A stretch of DNA of 64,000 nucleotides from Neolentinus lepideus HHB14362 ss-1 (lineage: Eukaryota > Basidiomycota > Agaricomycetes > Gloeophyllales > Gloeophyllaceae): contig KV425564.1 in assembly GCA_001632425.1 (NCBI GenBank), positions 62,001 through 126,000 of the forward strand, written 5' to 3'. A model generated the notes under the pieces. It did no database searches. It had not been told where the DNA came from and saw only the letters and a list, made by a program, of their open reading frames with translations. A program made the position numbers and the translations under genes. Shown here in pieces: positions 43,109 through 54,200 of the stretch. The number at the start of each line of letters is the position of its first letter. Positions within the stretch are counted from its first letter, which is position 1.

Positions 43109-45008
43109 TCAGAACGGATAATCTGAGACCTGTTCGCCTTCAAGCACTTCGCCCCTCTCCAGCTGAATGCGATGGCACTCGTCTAAATATGGCAACAAAA
43201 TGTTTTCGTACAGCCGTCGTCCCTTATACCTAAGAGAATTAGATCGAATACTTCAGAAACTATAGGACGGATGGAATTATATAACTCACTTTGCGACATC
43301 CTCGGGCCAACTCCTGATGGCACTCGCCATCCTCCCAGGAACGCCCTTCTCCTTCGCAAGATCCTCGACGCCAAACAGATACGTCCTGATCGTGAACACA
43401 ATCGCTCCGCTCCGAGGAAGCCGCCGTAACGATTGTCTCTCTGTGCGCAATCGCATGTTTTTCGGTGCTACGTAATCCGGAGTGTCTACGTCCTCTGCAT
43501 GCTGCACAGATTCAGGCACGCGTTCGATGCGCTGCTCCACTCCCGGGGTGCCGTGCGTGAAGGTGTCCTCATCGCCATTGGTCGAGTCGGACCATGCGAG
43601 CTCGTGAGGGTCCAAAATCTCTGTACCGTCTTCCGGAGGGGGTTTGGCTACCTGCAGGAAGTAGTTGTTCCTGATGACGGGCTTGTCAACGGCCATGCGC
43701 TTGAAGAAGCGAGCCATGCTTATATGAAGCTTCTGCTTGTCTAGGGACAGATATTTGCCCCTAAGCTAAAGAACCAGGGATTAGAAATTAGGCGACGTAC
43801 ATTGAGGGACATTTCCTTGCACATGGATGTCCTCCAGAGGTAGGCCAATTTTGTCCTGCATGCGCCAGAACCCTGGATAGAAAGATAGGGAAAGTATATG
43901 GGCATTACAACGGAGTCGCTCACCTGGGACCATGACAGCGCCGGCTTGGAAGTAATATCGGCCATCAGAGCCTGAGGATTCCTCGTCACGAGCATAACGG
44001 AGACTGGACATAAGCAACGAACCTTCAACCATCAACGCGAGATCATCCTGAATCCTGTCAACGTTCATGAATAACAGTACGAAGCAAAAAACACATCGAT
44101 GCTCACAATAAACCAGACACCTTCATAGGGTCCTCGGTGTCCAGATCATAAGTAACGCCAATCGGGACGATCGTGATAGTCCGGATTTGTGGCAGGCCGT
44201 ACCAGCCGAAGCCGTCGTCATGCTTTGATCCCCGTTCGACCTTGTATGTAGTTGGATAGCGGCGATGTAGGTACTCGGCTATTTCGTGGGCCAACTCCTT
44301 GGCTGAGAACAAGAACGGTCAGCCGGCCCCCTTCATTATCAACGCGCGTCATCTGTGGGACAGACCAGCTAGATGACCACCGCCGACAACTCCAGGCCGC
44401 TCAGAAAGAGTTTTCACGACCTTGTCACCCTTAGTCTCGGCACGATATGTCCGAATCTTGTGATAGTGGAAGAATTCGCTGTCGAGCTGTCATGTATTCG
44501 CTTAGCCATTTAGACATATCCGTAGCAGCATTTAACGGGCATCGGCAGTTGCGTTACCTGGATCCAGTCGTCCCATGGCATATTCCTAATACCCATCGTG
44601 ACACTAGAGCAGAGGTTCAGCATGCGCATCCGCAGAGAATGAATGTAGTACAAACTGATACTGTCCCCATCGGAAAGGTCGGTAAGGGATAGGCTTGATG
44701 TCACGCAGCTCACAAGACACAGGTTCAAAAGACGGATAAGTGAACGCTTCCGGTACCCATTCTGACCATTGTAGGACATTTTCCGTGAGCTTCTTGAGTG
44801 ATACAAAGGTACTTCAGGCCGTACCTCCGTTCTCGCGATCCTTATTCTGCTTTCCGGTAAGAGATATAGGTGACGTCTGCGGTGATGTCTCCTTGGTAGG
44901 TAAACATCGAACACGAGAATTCTTGAACCGATAACACAGGTAGGCGATAGAAATAGCGACCAGCACGGCTCGACAAGCCGTCTCGAGATCGTACGACATC
45001 GTGAGCAT
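43109..45008 (-). CDS. DUF3445 heme-dependent oxidative N-demethylase-like protein
   Basis: Exons 45008-44825, 44761-44656, 44603-44558, 44486-44366, 44302-44121, 44047-43924, 43872-43801, 43740-43290, 43229-43109; 468 aa. DUF3445 proteins resemble the heme-binding alpha subunit of bacterial dimethylamine monooxygenase. Seen: GIRNMPWDDWIQLD, DDLALMVEG, YYFQAGAVMVPG, FWRMQDKIGLPLEDIH, VPQYKQKLHISMARFFKRM, NYFLQVAKP, and the family core LRTERQSLRRLPRSGAIVF. Residues 10-30 (ACRAVLVAISIAYLCYRF) form one membrane segment, so the domain is probably anchored. ATGs at 45008 and 44999 are both possible. The substrate in fungi is unknown to me. Confidence 0.87.
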
Positions 45009-45620
45009 CAACGTCAGGGCGTTCACGGTACAAGTGTCAATTTCAAGCAAGAAGACAGTTTATATCCACCTTATCAATGCTCAGCTTCGATAAGACACTG
45101 CTTACGGACGCAGAAGCAGATGGAACTCGGTACGGCGGTACAACTGGAGCTGGACCACCTCTTTGCCTTCCCAGTGGTTTCGGAAATCCGAAGGCGCTTT
45201 GGCGAGGGCAGCTTGAACACGACAGCATCGTGCCCCTTTACATATTTGTCACTTGTTTACGGCGTTATCTAGTGCCTTGCGAGAGAAATATTCCAGATGC
45301 TTGAGGCTCGAAGCGGGGAGCTGGACAAGTCTGTGACAGGAACATAAAACATGCCGAGAGTGGCTCGCCCTAGGAATGAGATAGCAGTTTCGAGCGTATC
45401 ATATGTAGATTGATTTAGTCATGTTTGAGGGACTTACAACTTCAGTACTATGGGGAGCGCGCCTCGGCGACTACCGGCTTGGGAAAGTCTGCCGGGAGGA
45501 ACCGACCCAACACATCGACGACATAACGCCTCTCCAGAGTCCATATCGTGTCCTTTTGATTTTGTGAGTCCTTTTTGAAAAAATATCTAGGTTTGTTCAC
45601 CGAAATGATGGCAGGAGTCC
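45009..45620. promoter_or_regulatory. Divergent region DUF3445 / ATP synthase d
   Basis: 612 bp between divergent starts. Short open frames here show no homology or splice support. Confidence 0.35.
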
Positions 45621-46432
45621 ATGGCGACCAAGGCAGCCACAGCGGCGGTTGTAAGCAAGTTTTTATGAGCATGCGGCTATAGTTCACTCAGTATCATCCT
45701 AGGATTTCGCCCGCATCTACTCCACTCTTGGTCTCGGGAAAGGTACATCGCTACACTGTACTTCTGTTGGATATTACTAGAATTAAACGTGCCAAATTCC
45801 AGAGACCATTGCTGCTGTCCAGGCGTTCCGGAAACGTCACTCCGACGCTCAGCGCATCCATGCCCAGTATGCCTCCCAGCCTACCACGGTCGACATTGCC
45901 CACTATCGCTCCATATTGAAGAACAAGGCTGTTGTTGATGAGGTTGAGAAACAGCTAAAGGACTTCAAGCCTGTCGTCTACGATGTTAGCGCTCAGCTGA
46001 AGGCTATCGAGACGTTCGAAACCAAGGCGGTGCGTATCTCTTTGCAAAAAGCACTGGAACACTTCTTTATCCGCTCTACGCTTTATATAGGTTGCCAAGG
46101 CGAAGGAGACCGAGGAAAAGATCGATTCCGAGTTGAAGGAGCTCCAGGCCACCCTCGCCAACATCGAAGAGGCCCGGCCGTTTGAGGAGTTAACTGTAAG
46201 TATTCATGTTTCCCGAGTATCATTGCTGTTAGAGGTTTGAAACCGTCGTGCTTCTAGGCGGAGGAGGTTGGTCAGGCGCACCCGAGGATTCTCCAGGCTG
46301 TTGAGGAGATGGTTAAGAAAGGCAAATGGACTGTCCCAGGTATGTCCCTTATGCATAGGCAGACGTTCATCAATCTGACGCGTTTGCTTTATAGGATACA
46401 GAGAGAAGTTCGGGGACCTTAATCTTATGTAA
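45621..46432 (+). CDS. Mitochondrial ATP synthase subunit d
   Basis: Exons 45621-45650, 45703-45742, 45803-46029, 46091-46195, 46258-46339, 46395-46432; 173 aa, matching yeast Atp7 (174). It belongs to the peripheral stalk of F1Fo ATP synthase on the matrix side. Seen: DFARIYSTLGLGKETIAAV, QAFRKRHSDAQRI, VDIAHYRSILKNKAVVDEVE, and the end KGKWTVPGYREKFGDL. The first exon is ten codons (MATKAATAAV), typical for this subunit. Confidence 0.93.
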
Positions 46433-46927
46433 AATGTTATGGTTGCTTTGCAATAGACTGGCTGAGCCCTTTCTTCCGTTCGCTATTCCCGAAGTCAGGG
46501 TATATGCTTCATGTATTCGACGTTATTGCCGACAACTCCGCAGGGACAAGTTCTTCTGTCGTATGCCCCAAATAAGCTGAGATGGCAGGAACGTACATCA
46601 TACACTTAATGGGATTTTGGTAGAGAGAAAACATATTTCTCTTGTGTACGAGGCCGGTCAGCTGCCTCTCATTCCAACGATTTAAGGCAGGAACACTTCT
46701 ATTCTGCCTCAACCACCGAAGAGAAATTGGGTTATTGCAATATCTACTCTGACTGTGGCGCGAGATCCCATGCTCATGTTTTCTAAAAATAGCACGAAGG
46801 CAAATCTTTCTAAAACTGATATCCGCAAACAAGTTGCTGGTTCGAGCAGAAGGTCCGGAACTGTTTGTCCCGTATTAGTTCTTCAGATATACCTTTCGTT
46901 CGCCAACTTTCTACGCACACCAACAAC
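46433..46927. promoter_or_regulatory. Region between ATP synthase d and NOP9
   Basis: About 495 bp in tandem orientation; 3'UTR and promoter. No other structure seen. Confidence 0.3.
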
Positions 46928-49877
46928 ATGCCACGGGAGAACAGGAAAAGGGGGAAGAAGCATAGGAAGTCCGCTGTAGAGCAGGAAGAGCAGCCCTTCG
47001 AAGGCGCTCGATACGAGGAGACGGATGCCGAAAACCAGGCAGGGCCGTCTTGGATCGTTCCTTTGCCCCAGGTAGCAGAAAGCAATTCCGAAGCGCCCTT
47101 TGGGTACGTGGAGGTAGATGTCAAAGCCTATTTCCGCACTGTGGACCTGCAGCTTCGCGAATGGCAAGAACAGAAGAACGCCACTGAGGCGGACGTGAGT
47201 GGCGACATCGATCCCAACGAAGGTACGCACAATCTGAGTATCATGGATCCGAACCACAGTTGGAATGATACATTTGTAGAACGGCGCATGTTCTTTGTCG
47301 CTGCGCTCACCGAGATGACAGGCAAGGAAAAGCAACTTGCTACGGATCCAGATTGCTCCAATATCCTTGAGAGGATGTCTCACTCGATGGACGACTTCGT
47401 GCGCAGAGTGTTCGTCGATAGTATGATGGGTTCGTAAGTATGGACAGTCTTCAACATTATACGTGCTTATTTGTTGCTTGTTCGCAAGTTATGAGCAGCT
47501 AGTCCGACATCGTTTTGCGTCCCATGTGTGCCAGACGCTCTTCATGGTAGCCTCGAGTACCATATCGAGAGAGGTACGATGTAATGGATGAGATTCTGCT
47601 GTTCTCTCACTTATGGCCTACCAGACACGAGGTATATTTCCTGCGATCTCTGGCTCGGACGACCAGGGCGAACTGCGATCCCTAACGGACCTTACACTGG
47701 AAATCTGCGAGGTCAGTTATCCATGTCCTTCTAGTATTCCTGTGTCACATCCTGTTCTCAGGAACTGCTCCCGTCCTTCACCTCGCTTATCATGGACCCT
47801 TTCGCCTCCCACGTACTCCGCGCCCTACTCCTCCTCCTTTCGCCTAGTTCATTACCGCAGTCGTCGGGTACACGCCAGAACAACTTGCGTTCGAAAAAGA
47901 GTGCATTTTGGAAAACGAAATATATCGGTGCTATGAAGTCGGTCTTCGGTGAGGACAAGCAGGAAGCTCATTCAAAGTCCGTGCCGGAACGTTTTGGGTC
48001 CATGGCGGTAAAGTTTGTGGAAGTGCTAAAAAATGAGCTTGGAGTGAATGAAGTGCGTGCGCTCGCTGCGGACAAGGTCGCAAGCCCAGTGCTGCAGGTA
48101 TGTATGATCAATGACCCTCTAAAATGTATAATGCTGCGCTTACCTATCAACGCAGATGCTACTGGAGATCGAGTCTACCCACGACATGGCAAATCAGCCT
48201 GACAGCCTAATGGACAGGGTTCTGGCGGGTCTGATTTCTGCGTATCGTACGTGCTCCTGCGAAGTCCACCGCCGGGCTAAAGCTTGAAATCGGTACAGAT
48301 GATAGTCAAAACTCCAACGTCGAGCCTTCAGACTACGTCAACACCCTCTTCCGTGACCCCACCTCCTCACACCTACTCGAGACCGTCGTCTCTCGCTTAT
48401 CCGATCCTGTCTTTGGATCTCTCTGGACAATTTACATCCGACCCAAGCTCGGCCGCCTTGTTAACCATCCGATAGCGAACTTTGTGATTGCGAGAGCGAT
48501 TGAGAGGACGGACGAGGAGCAGCTCGTCGAGTGCTGCAGTGACTTGGCCGGAGATGGAGCACTGAGCAGAACTGTTAGTGAGTGGTTTTCGATTTTAGTA
48601 GTTGGAGAGGAGCTGATGAGGCGAACAAAGAGTCGGCCAGGCTTGGAGTTCTCAAAGCGATGGTTGATCGCAGTAAGAGTATACGAGCGCGGGGGAAGGA
48701 GGTCACCGAGGTAGTTTAACTTTGTCACTCCTCATACTCTGATTGCTAATGTTTGGTAGGCTGTTTGCACGGCCTTCGAGCTTCGTTCGCCTGAGGACAA
48801 GAATATGATTGTGCCATGTGTTCTTTACATGCTTCCTCTGAAGGCAATATCCTTTCCTATAATGTGCATGCATCAGCTTCTGATATATGTCGCTGGGTGG
48901 CTTAGGAGTATCAATCGAGTGTATCCAATGCAGCTGACGCAGACCAACAGTCTAAGACGAAATCATACAAGAAAGGCGGGTACAAAACAGAAGCCGCTGA
49001 TCTGCCGAAAAGCGAAGAACAAGCGAAAGAGTCCAAGATTCAAGGGGCTCTGCTTCTACAGTCCATGCTTCAGCTCCCTGTGCCACATCACGAGCTTGTT
49101 CTCGATAGGTGAGATCCGTGTATTCTGTACTATGACTCTCGCATTAATCAAAGCCCGCCTCCAGTCTGCGCTCCCTTCCGATCGACGAGCTCATCGCTCT
49201 TGCACATCACCCGATCAGCTCTCGAGTTCTCGACGTCGTCCTAGACTCTCCAGAAATCTCGCCGACAGTCAAGAGGAAATTCGTCATGTCTCTCATAGGC
49301 TCCTTCCACGTCCTCGTGGACGATCGAATAGGAAGTCGGGTAGCGGATAAGTGCTGGGCGGTTGCCGATCCTTTCCTAAAGGTGCATTGCATTTTAGTCC
49401 ATCTACCCTTACTTTGCGTGTTGACAGACCACCATTTTGTTCCAGGACAAACTTGCGAGATCGCTTATCCCCCAGGAGCGCCTCCTAGCAGCGTCATACT
49501 ATGGGAAGTTCTTCTGGCGCAACCTTCGCCTTCCATTGCTCCAAAGGAAGCCAGAAGAGTGGAAGGTGCTGCAGGCTGGGAAGCCACAGGGCGTGGCTGC
49601 TGGGGCTTACATTCAATCCAAGATACGAGAAGCGAAGAACCCCGGCGCTAGTGACGCAGGGAAACGCAAACGTGATATGCAAGTTGAGGACGATATCGAC
49701 GCGCTGTTCCAGAGGACGCTAGGCAAGAGAGTGAAACGTGGGGCGTTTCTGGACGCTGATAGTCAGCCCAGCAGAAAGGTCGCGACAGACGATGGGAGTC
49801 TGCGTGACATCTTAAAAGCGGTACAGTTGGCTCCGAAGGATGACAAGCATAAGCATAGGAAAAAGCGGACGAAGTAG
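46928..49877 (+). CDS. NOP9: Nucleolar Pumilio-repeat protein Nop9
   Basis: Exons 46928-47222, 47280-47433, 47489-47573, 47625-47711, 47762-48097, 48156-48246, 48299-48573, 48621-48710, 48760-48843, 48906-49108, 49165-49381, 49446-49877; 782 aa. Nop9 is a PUF-like protein that binds pre-rRNA near the 3' end of 18S and controls Nob1 cleavage. Seen: a basic start [92 protein letters not shown], and the end [17 protein letters not shown] with basic [10 protein letters not shown]. The join 48843/48906 needs a GC donor (AAG|GCAATA). The donor GTTAGT at 48574 is preferred over GTGAGT four bases later because only it keeps frame. Confidence 0.92.
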
Positions 49878-50065
49878 TACACTAGCATTTCCCGTGTCCT
49901 AGTACATAGCGTCACTCTGGTCTAATGCGATCGGACAATAGACTATTCATCTCAGCATGCTTCAGCACACTACTTTGGGGGGGGGGGGGCTGATAACGAC
50001 CCAAGTGCTCAAGATGATACACGGTCATAATGCTACGATGTATACCCAAATAATCCAACACACCA
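49878..50065. other. Convergent 3' region NOP9 / bystin with a 13-base G run
   Basis: Only 188 bp separate the stops. A run of 13 G lies at 49977-49989, preceded on the plus strand by a T-rich word. Confidence 0.55.
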
Positions 50066-51811
50066 TCAACCCATCTCGACATCCTTATCCTCGGGCCTCG
50101 GCTCACCCCTTGAAACCGAGTTGACAAGTTCACGCCTGACCTCCGGTCCAATCTGAGGATGGAAATGCACGCGCACAACATCCAACAGCGCATCCTTCTG
50201 ATCAGGTGACAGATCGGCCGCATACCTTTCCATTACAACTCGTGAGTTCTAACCATAGACATGCCTGCGAAGGGACATACCGCTGACAGAACACAAGCAA
50301 ACTCTGATGCCACAATACTGGCAACTTTTCGCTGTCACCCCGACTCTTCGCCTTGTACGTATTCGAGAGTCGGATAAAGTGGAATACCAGCGTATCCAGC
50401 ACTTTGTAGGGCAGAGCGTGCTTTTTGTCGAGCAGGACGCGGATGAAGAGAGAGCAAGGGCCTGTGCCGGGTACCGATTAGCCACAAATATCGGTGGTTA
50501 AAGAGTACCTGCCTGTGTAGTCCATGCTGGCTAGACGCATGAGTGCGCCAGAGGAAGGGAGTACGGGTATGTGAGCTCTTGCGAGGACTGAGGCAACGAT
50601 GGCGGCCTCTTTTAGTGTGCATCCTGTCTGGATATCTTGTATTAATAAAAACGCCTCACTACGTAGTCTAGGAAACCACTCACCTCCACCAACGGGAACA
50701 AAATAGCCTTGAAAAACGCGCCCGGTTTATACAAAGCGCGTATCAACGACTCATAATAATGCACATTCAGCTTCCCGTTCGCCCTGATATCTTCTCTCAC
50801 GGCGTCTAACAATACCACTTGCAGATACAGCTGCGCCTGGTCTTTCTTCATTGTGGAGATGAATATGCGAGTTGCGGCCCGAACGGCGTGCGGGGACCAG
50901 CTTTCTGGGCGGGTGAGGGCCATCAGACGGGCCCAGGCAGGGAGCGAGGGGAGGACTTTGAAGGGTTTAGGGAGGGGTCCGGAGCGGTAGCGGGACAGGA
51001 AGAGGCCAATCCTAAAGAGAAGGGAGACAGTTAAGTCCCGAGATTAGACGAAGCCGACATGGGCGTACTTCGTATACGCTTCCACGATTTTGGGGTCAAG
51101 ACCCGCTGCGGGGTCAGGTGGGCGGTCGGAATCTATGTATGCGACTCAGTCAGAATAGAGGTTGGAGGAAGATGCGAGGAGGCCGGACCTTCAGGTCGAT
51201 ACCTGATCTTGACTGTCTCCGTGATACCGCCATCCAGCTTTGAGAAAATGATATCCGCAAGCGTCCGTCGTTCACCAGCATTCGATGGAAGTAGAGTGTC
51301 TAAAGTTTGTAGGTCACCCGAGTCTATTTCCTTGAGACATATTGATGCCCGCACGAGACGCCATGTAACTTGGAACTTACAAATTCCTCGGCAGCCTTAT
51401 CCGCTCCCATTTCGAAGAAAGTATCTTTGCTCTCTTCATCATCCTCCTCTTCATCGTAAAACTTTTGTGTGGGCCGGGGTTTCGATCGGTCATCTTCGTC
51501 CTGTTCATCTTCGTCCCTTTCATCTTCGTCCCCGGATGAGCGCATCTCCTCTTGCTGGTCTCTTGCCAGTTCAAAAATCCGCTTTGACATTTTGGGATCT
51601 AGGAGGACCTAAGATATAGATATCAGCACAAATTATCACTGTACTATCAACTACGCACCTCCTCATCCTCTTCATCCCCGCCCTTCTGACCCTTCTTCCG
51701 TCTGCCAGGTTGCGACACTGGGCCATATTTCTCGTGCAGCTCGTCCTCTCTGAGCTGGACATGGAGGGGGTCATGTCTGCTCTTGCCTGTTGCTTTGGAG
51801 GCCCGCGGCAT
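50066..51811 (-). CDS. ENP1: Bystin, 40S ribosome biogenesis factor
   Basis: Exons 51811-51659, 51608-51381, 51330-51228, 51132-51069, 51011-50684, 50627-50513, 50461-50281, 50225-50066; 443 aa (human bystin 437). Enp1 binds 20S pre-rRNA in 90S and pre-40S particles. Seen: an acidic amino third ([15 protein letters not shown]), [88 protein letters not shown]. The intron after TACACAG at 50513 uses a GC donor (GCAGGT); the next GT would shift frame. For exon 3 two donors compete; GTATCA at 51227 keeps frame and is used here. Confidence 0.92.
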
Positions 51812-52044
51812 GGTAAACGTTGACCGACAAGTGAAAAACGTGCAAGGAATATTTGATGGGAGAGCATGATGTGGGATATTTTTGCACTCAGTGGCTATAC
51901 ACGGGGACCGCCGCCGGCTTGAATGAATCTTCATTAGTGCACGGCCGCCCATTCCTCTGCTTGTCTGGCCGATATAAGGCTGCCTCCCAGCGCTCCTTGC
52001 CTCATCGTTACTTTTCTTCCGGTCCTCCTCTTTCACTCGATAAC

Positions 52045-53747
52045 ATGGCTCCCAGCGTGGTGGAGAAAGTGCGTCCCCTATGTCTTGGAAAAGAGGCCCG
52101 GTCTTGGAGTTGGTTCCGGCCAGCAGGGACAGACCGCTGGCTTTCTTCTCGGTTACCTTCTGCTGGCGAACCGATCGTATTCATATTAAGTCCTTACAGA
52201 TTCATACCATGGACAAGAATGGGCACGAGATGACCACTGTCGGTTTCCAGAGGTTTGGTTTCGACAGCGAAGTGTCGTTAGACATCCTCCGTTCCTTGTA
52301 CCTCCGTGCCCACTATGTGATCACGTCCAAGTCGGGCGAGCAAATTGACGAGCAAAAGGAGGACCACGCTCGCTTCACACAAGGCAGCAGCGAGCTTTAC
52401 CAATCCAAGTCCATCTACCATGCGGACAGTCAGTCGATATCTTATACCACTCTTTCTCGCTTCCCCCCTGTCAAGCTATTGCCCTCGGACAAGCGCAAGC
52501 GGATTCTCGTCACCGGAGGCGCTGGCTTCGTGGGTTCGCATCTTGTGGACCGATTAATGTTGCTTGGCCATGAAGTCACCGTCGTGGACAATTTTTTCAC
52601 CGGCTCCAAGACCACCGTCAGTCATTGGGTCGGACATCCCAACTTTGAGCTCGTCCGCCACGATGTCGTGGAGCCCTTCATGATCGAATGTGATCGTATG
52701 TGTTCTTAGCATCCGTGAAACAGTCTGAAGGATGCGACGCCGCTCATAGAGATTTATCATCTGGCGTGCCCTGCCTCCCCTCCTCATTACCAATATAATG
52801 CCGTCAAGACTCTGAAGACCTCCTTCATGGGGACACTGAATATGTTAGGACTCGCTAAGCGGACCAAGGCTCGTTTTCTCATCTCAAGTACATCAGGTGA
52901 GTAAGCATCGTCCTGCGTATTAGTCCCTTCCTCAATTTGCTATTTGTTCGCAGAGGTTTACGGCGATCCGGAAGTTCACCCGCAAAATGAAGATTAGTGC
53001 GTATGACAGCCCCAAGATTTAAATACCAGGACTAACCTCACTCTTGCAGTTGGGGACATGTAAACCCCATCGGTCCTCGCGCGTGCTACGATGAGGGTAA
53101 GCGTGTGGCTGAGACGCTGACGTACGGTTTTCAACGGCAAGATGGCGTGGACGTACGTGTCGCTCGCATCTTTAATACATTCGGTATGTATGCCTATTCG
53201 CGGACACCCCGCCGCCGTGGCTAATAGTTCCTGTCGCACACAGGTCCCCGAAGTGAGTCTATCTTGAAATCTCCACATTCAGGGAGTGTTGAATCGCGCA
53301 ATCTCAGTGAACCCTTACGACGGACGAGTCGTCTCGAATTTCATCATCCAAGCCCTTCGCGGTGAAGATATGACCGTCTACGGCGATGGGAAGCAGACCC
53401 GCTCCTTCCAATACATTCACGATCTTGTGGACGGCCTGATCGCGCTGATGAACTCGGACGAGACTCGCCCTGTGAACATTGGCAACGGCGACGAATTCAC
53501 GATCGGTGAGTTTGCTGAGGTCGTGCGCGAGATCGTAGAGAAGGTCCAGGAGGAGGACGGGTGCAAGCTGCCCAAGCGCGTCCAGATCGTGTACAAGCCG
53601 ATGCCCATGGACGACCCGCAGAAGCGGAGGCCCGATACCACCCGTGCGAAGGCATCGCTCGGCTGGCAGCCGCGTTGGACAGTGAAGATGGGTCTGGAGG
53701 AGATGGTGCGATACTACAAGGCGAAGATGGTGGAGGGCAGCCTTTAA
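52045..53747 (+). CDS. UXS1: UDP-glucuronic acid decarboxylase (UDP-xylose synthase)
   Basis: Exons 52045-52068, 52200-52695, 52750-52896, 52954-52996, 53050-53183, 53244-53252 (9 nt), 53308-53747; 430 aa. Converts UDP-glucuronate to UDP-xylose with NAD, donor for xylose in capsule or wall glycans. Extended [51 protein letters not shown], the catalytic YDEGK within [33 protein letters not shown], and [18 protein letters not shown]. No amino-terminal membrane anchor is seen, unlike animal UXS1. The 24-nt first exon is less certain. The 9-nt exon supplies the Gly-Pro-Arg of the conserved TFGPRM. Confidence 0.93.
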
Positions 53748-54200
53748 TCGCATAGTAATATTACATTTCTCGGTTTACTGGCTTTCCAGCTTTCGTGCAA
53801 GTTCTAATAGAGCAGTGTTCTTGAACGCTATTACATAGAAAACTATCAGTACATTAGGGGTATTGCATATTGGGACTTTGGGTCATGAAGAATAAATATG
53901 TACGTGAAACAAGCGTCTAAAGGAAGTGAGATGGGAGCAACATGAATGTATGAACAGACAGAGATAGATGCGACAACTTAAAATTATAAACAGTATAATC
54001 AGCCGTAAACCCGGCAGTATGCTTCGTCCCCGTTCGTATCATGTAACTAAAACGCACAAGGGCATCAAGTTCCCTTCCCATGCCATAACGATGTAAGTGA
54101 CCTGTCCCGACGGCCCAATAAAACGACTGCGCACAATTGAAGCTGACGACACGACCATGATCCGCAGCTGAAGAAGTATCAGCCTGTCGTAATGACTTGA
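53748..54200. other. Convergent region UXS1 / hydrolase-like
   Basis: About 450 bp. A minus-strand open stretch (53917-54200) could be an extra carboxyl exon of the hydrolase-like gene, but no good junction was found. Confidence 0.3.
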
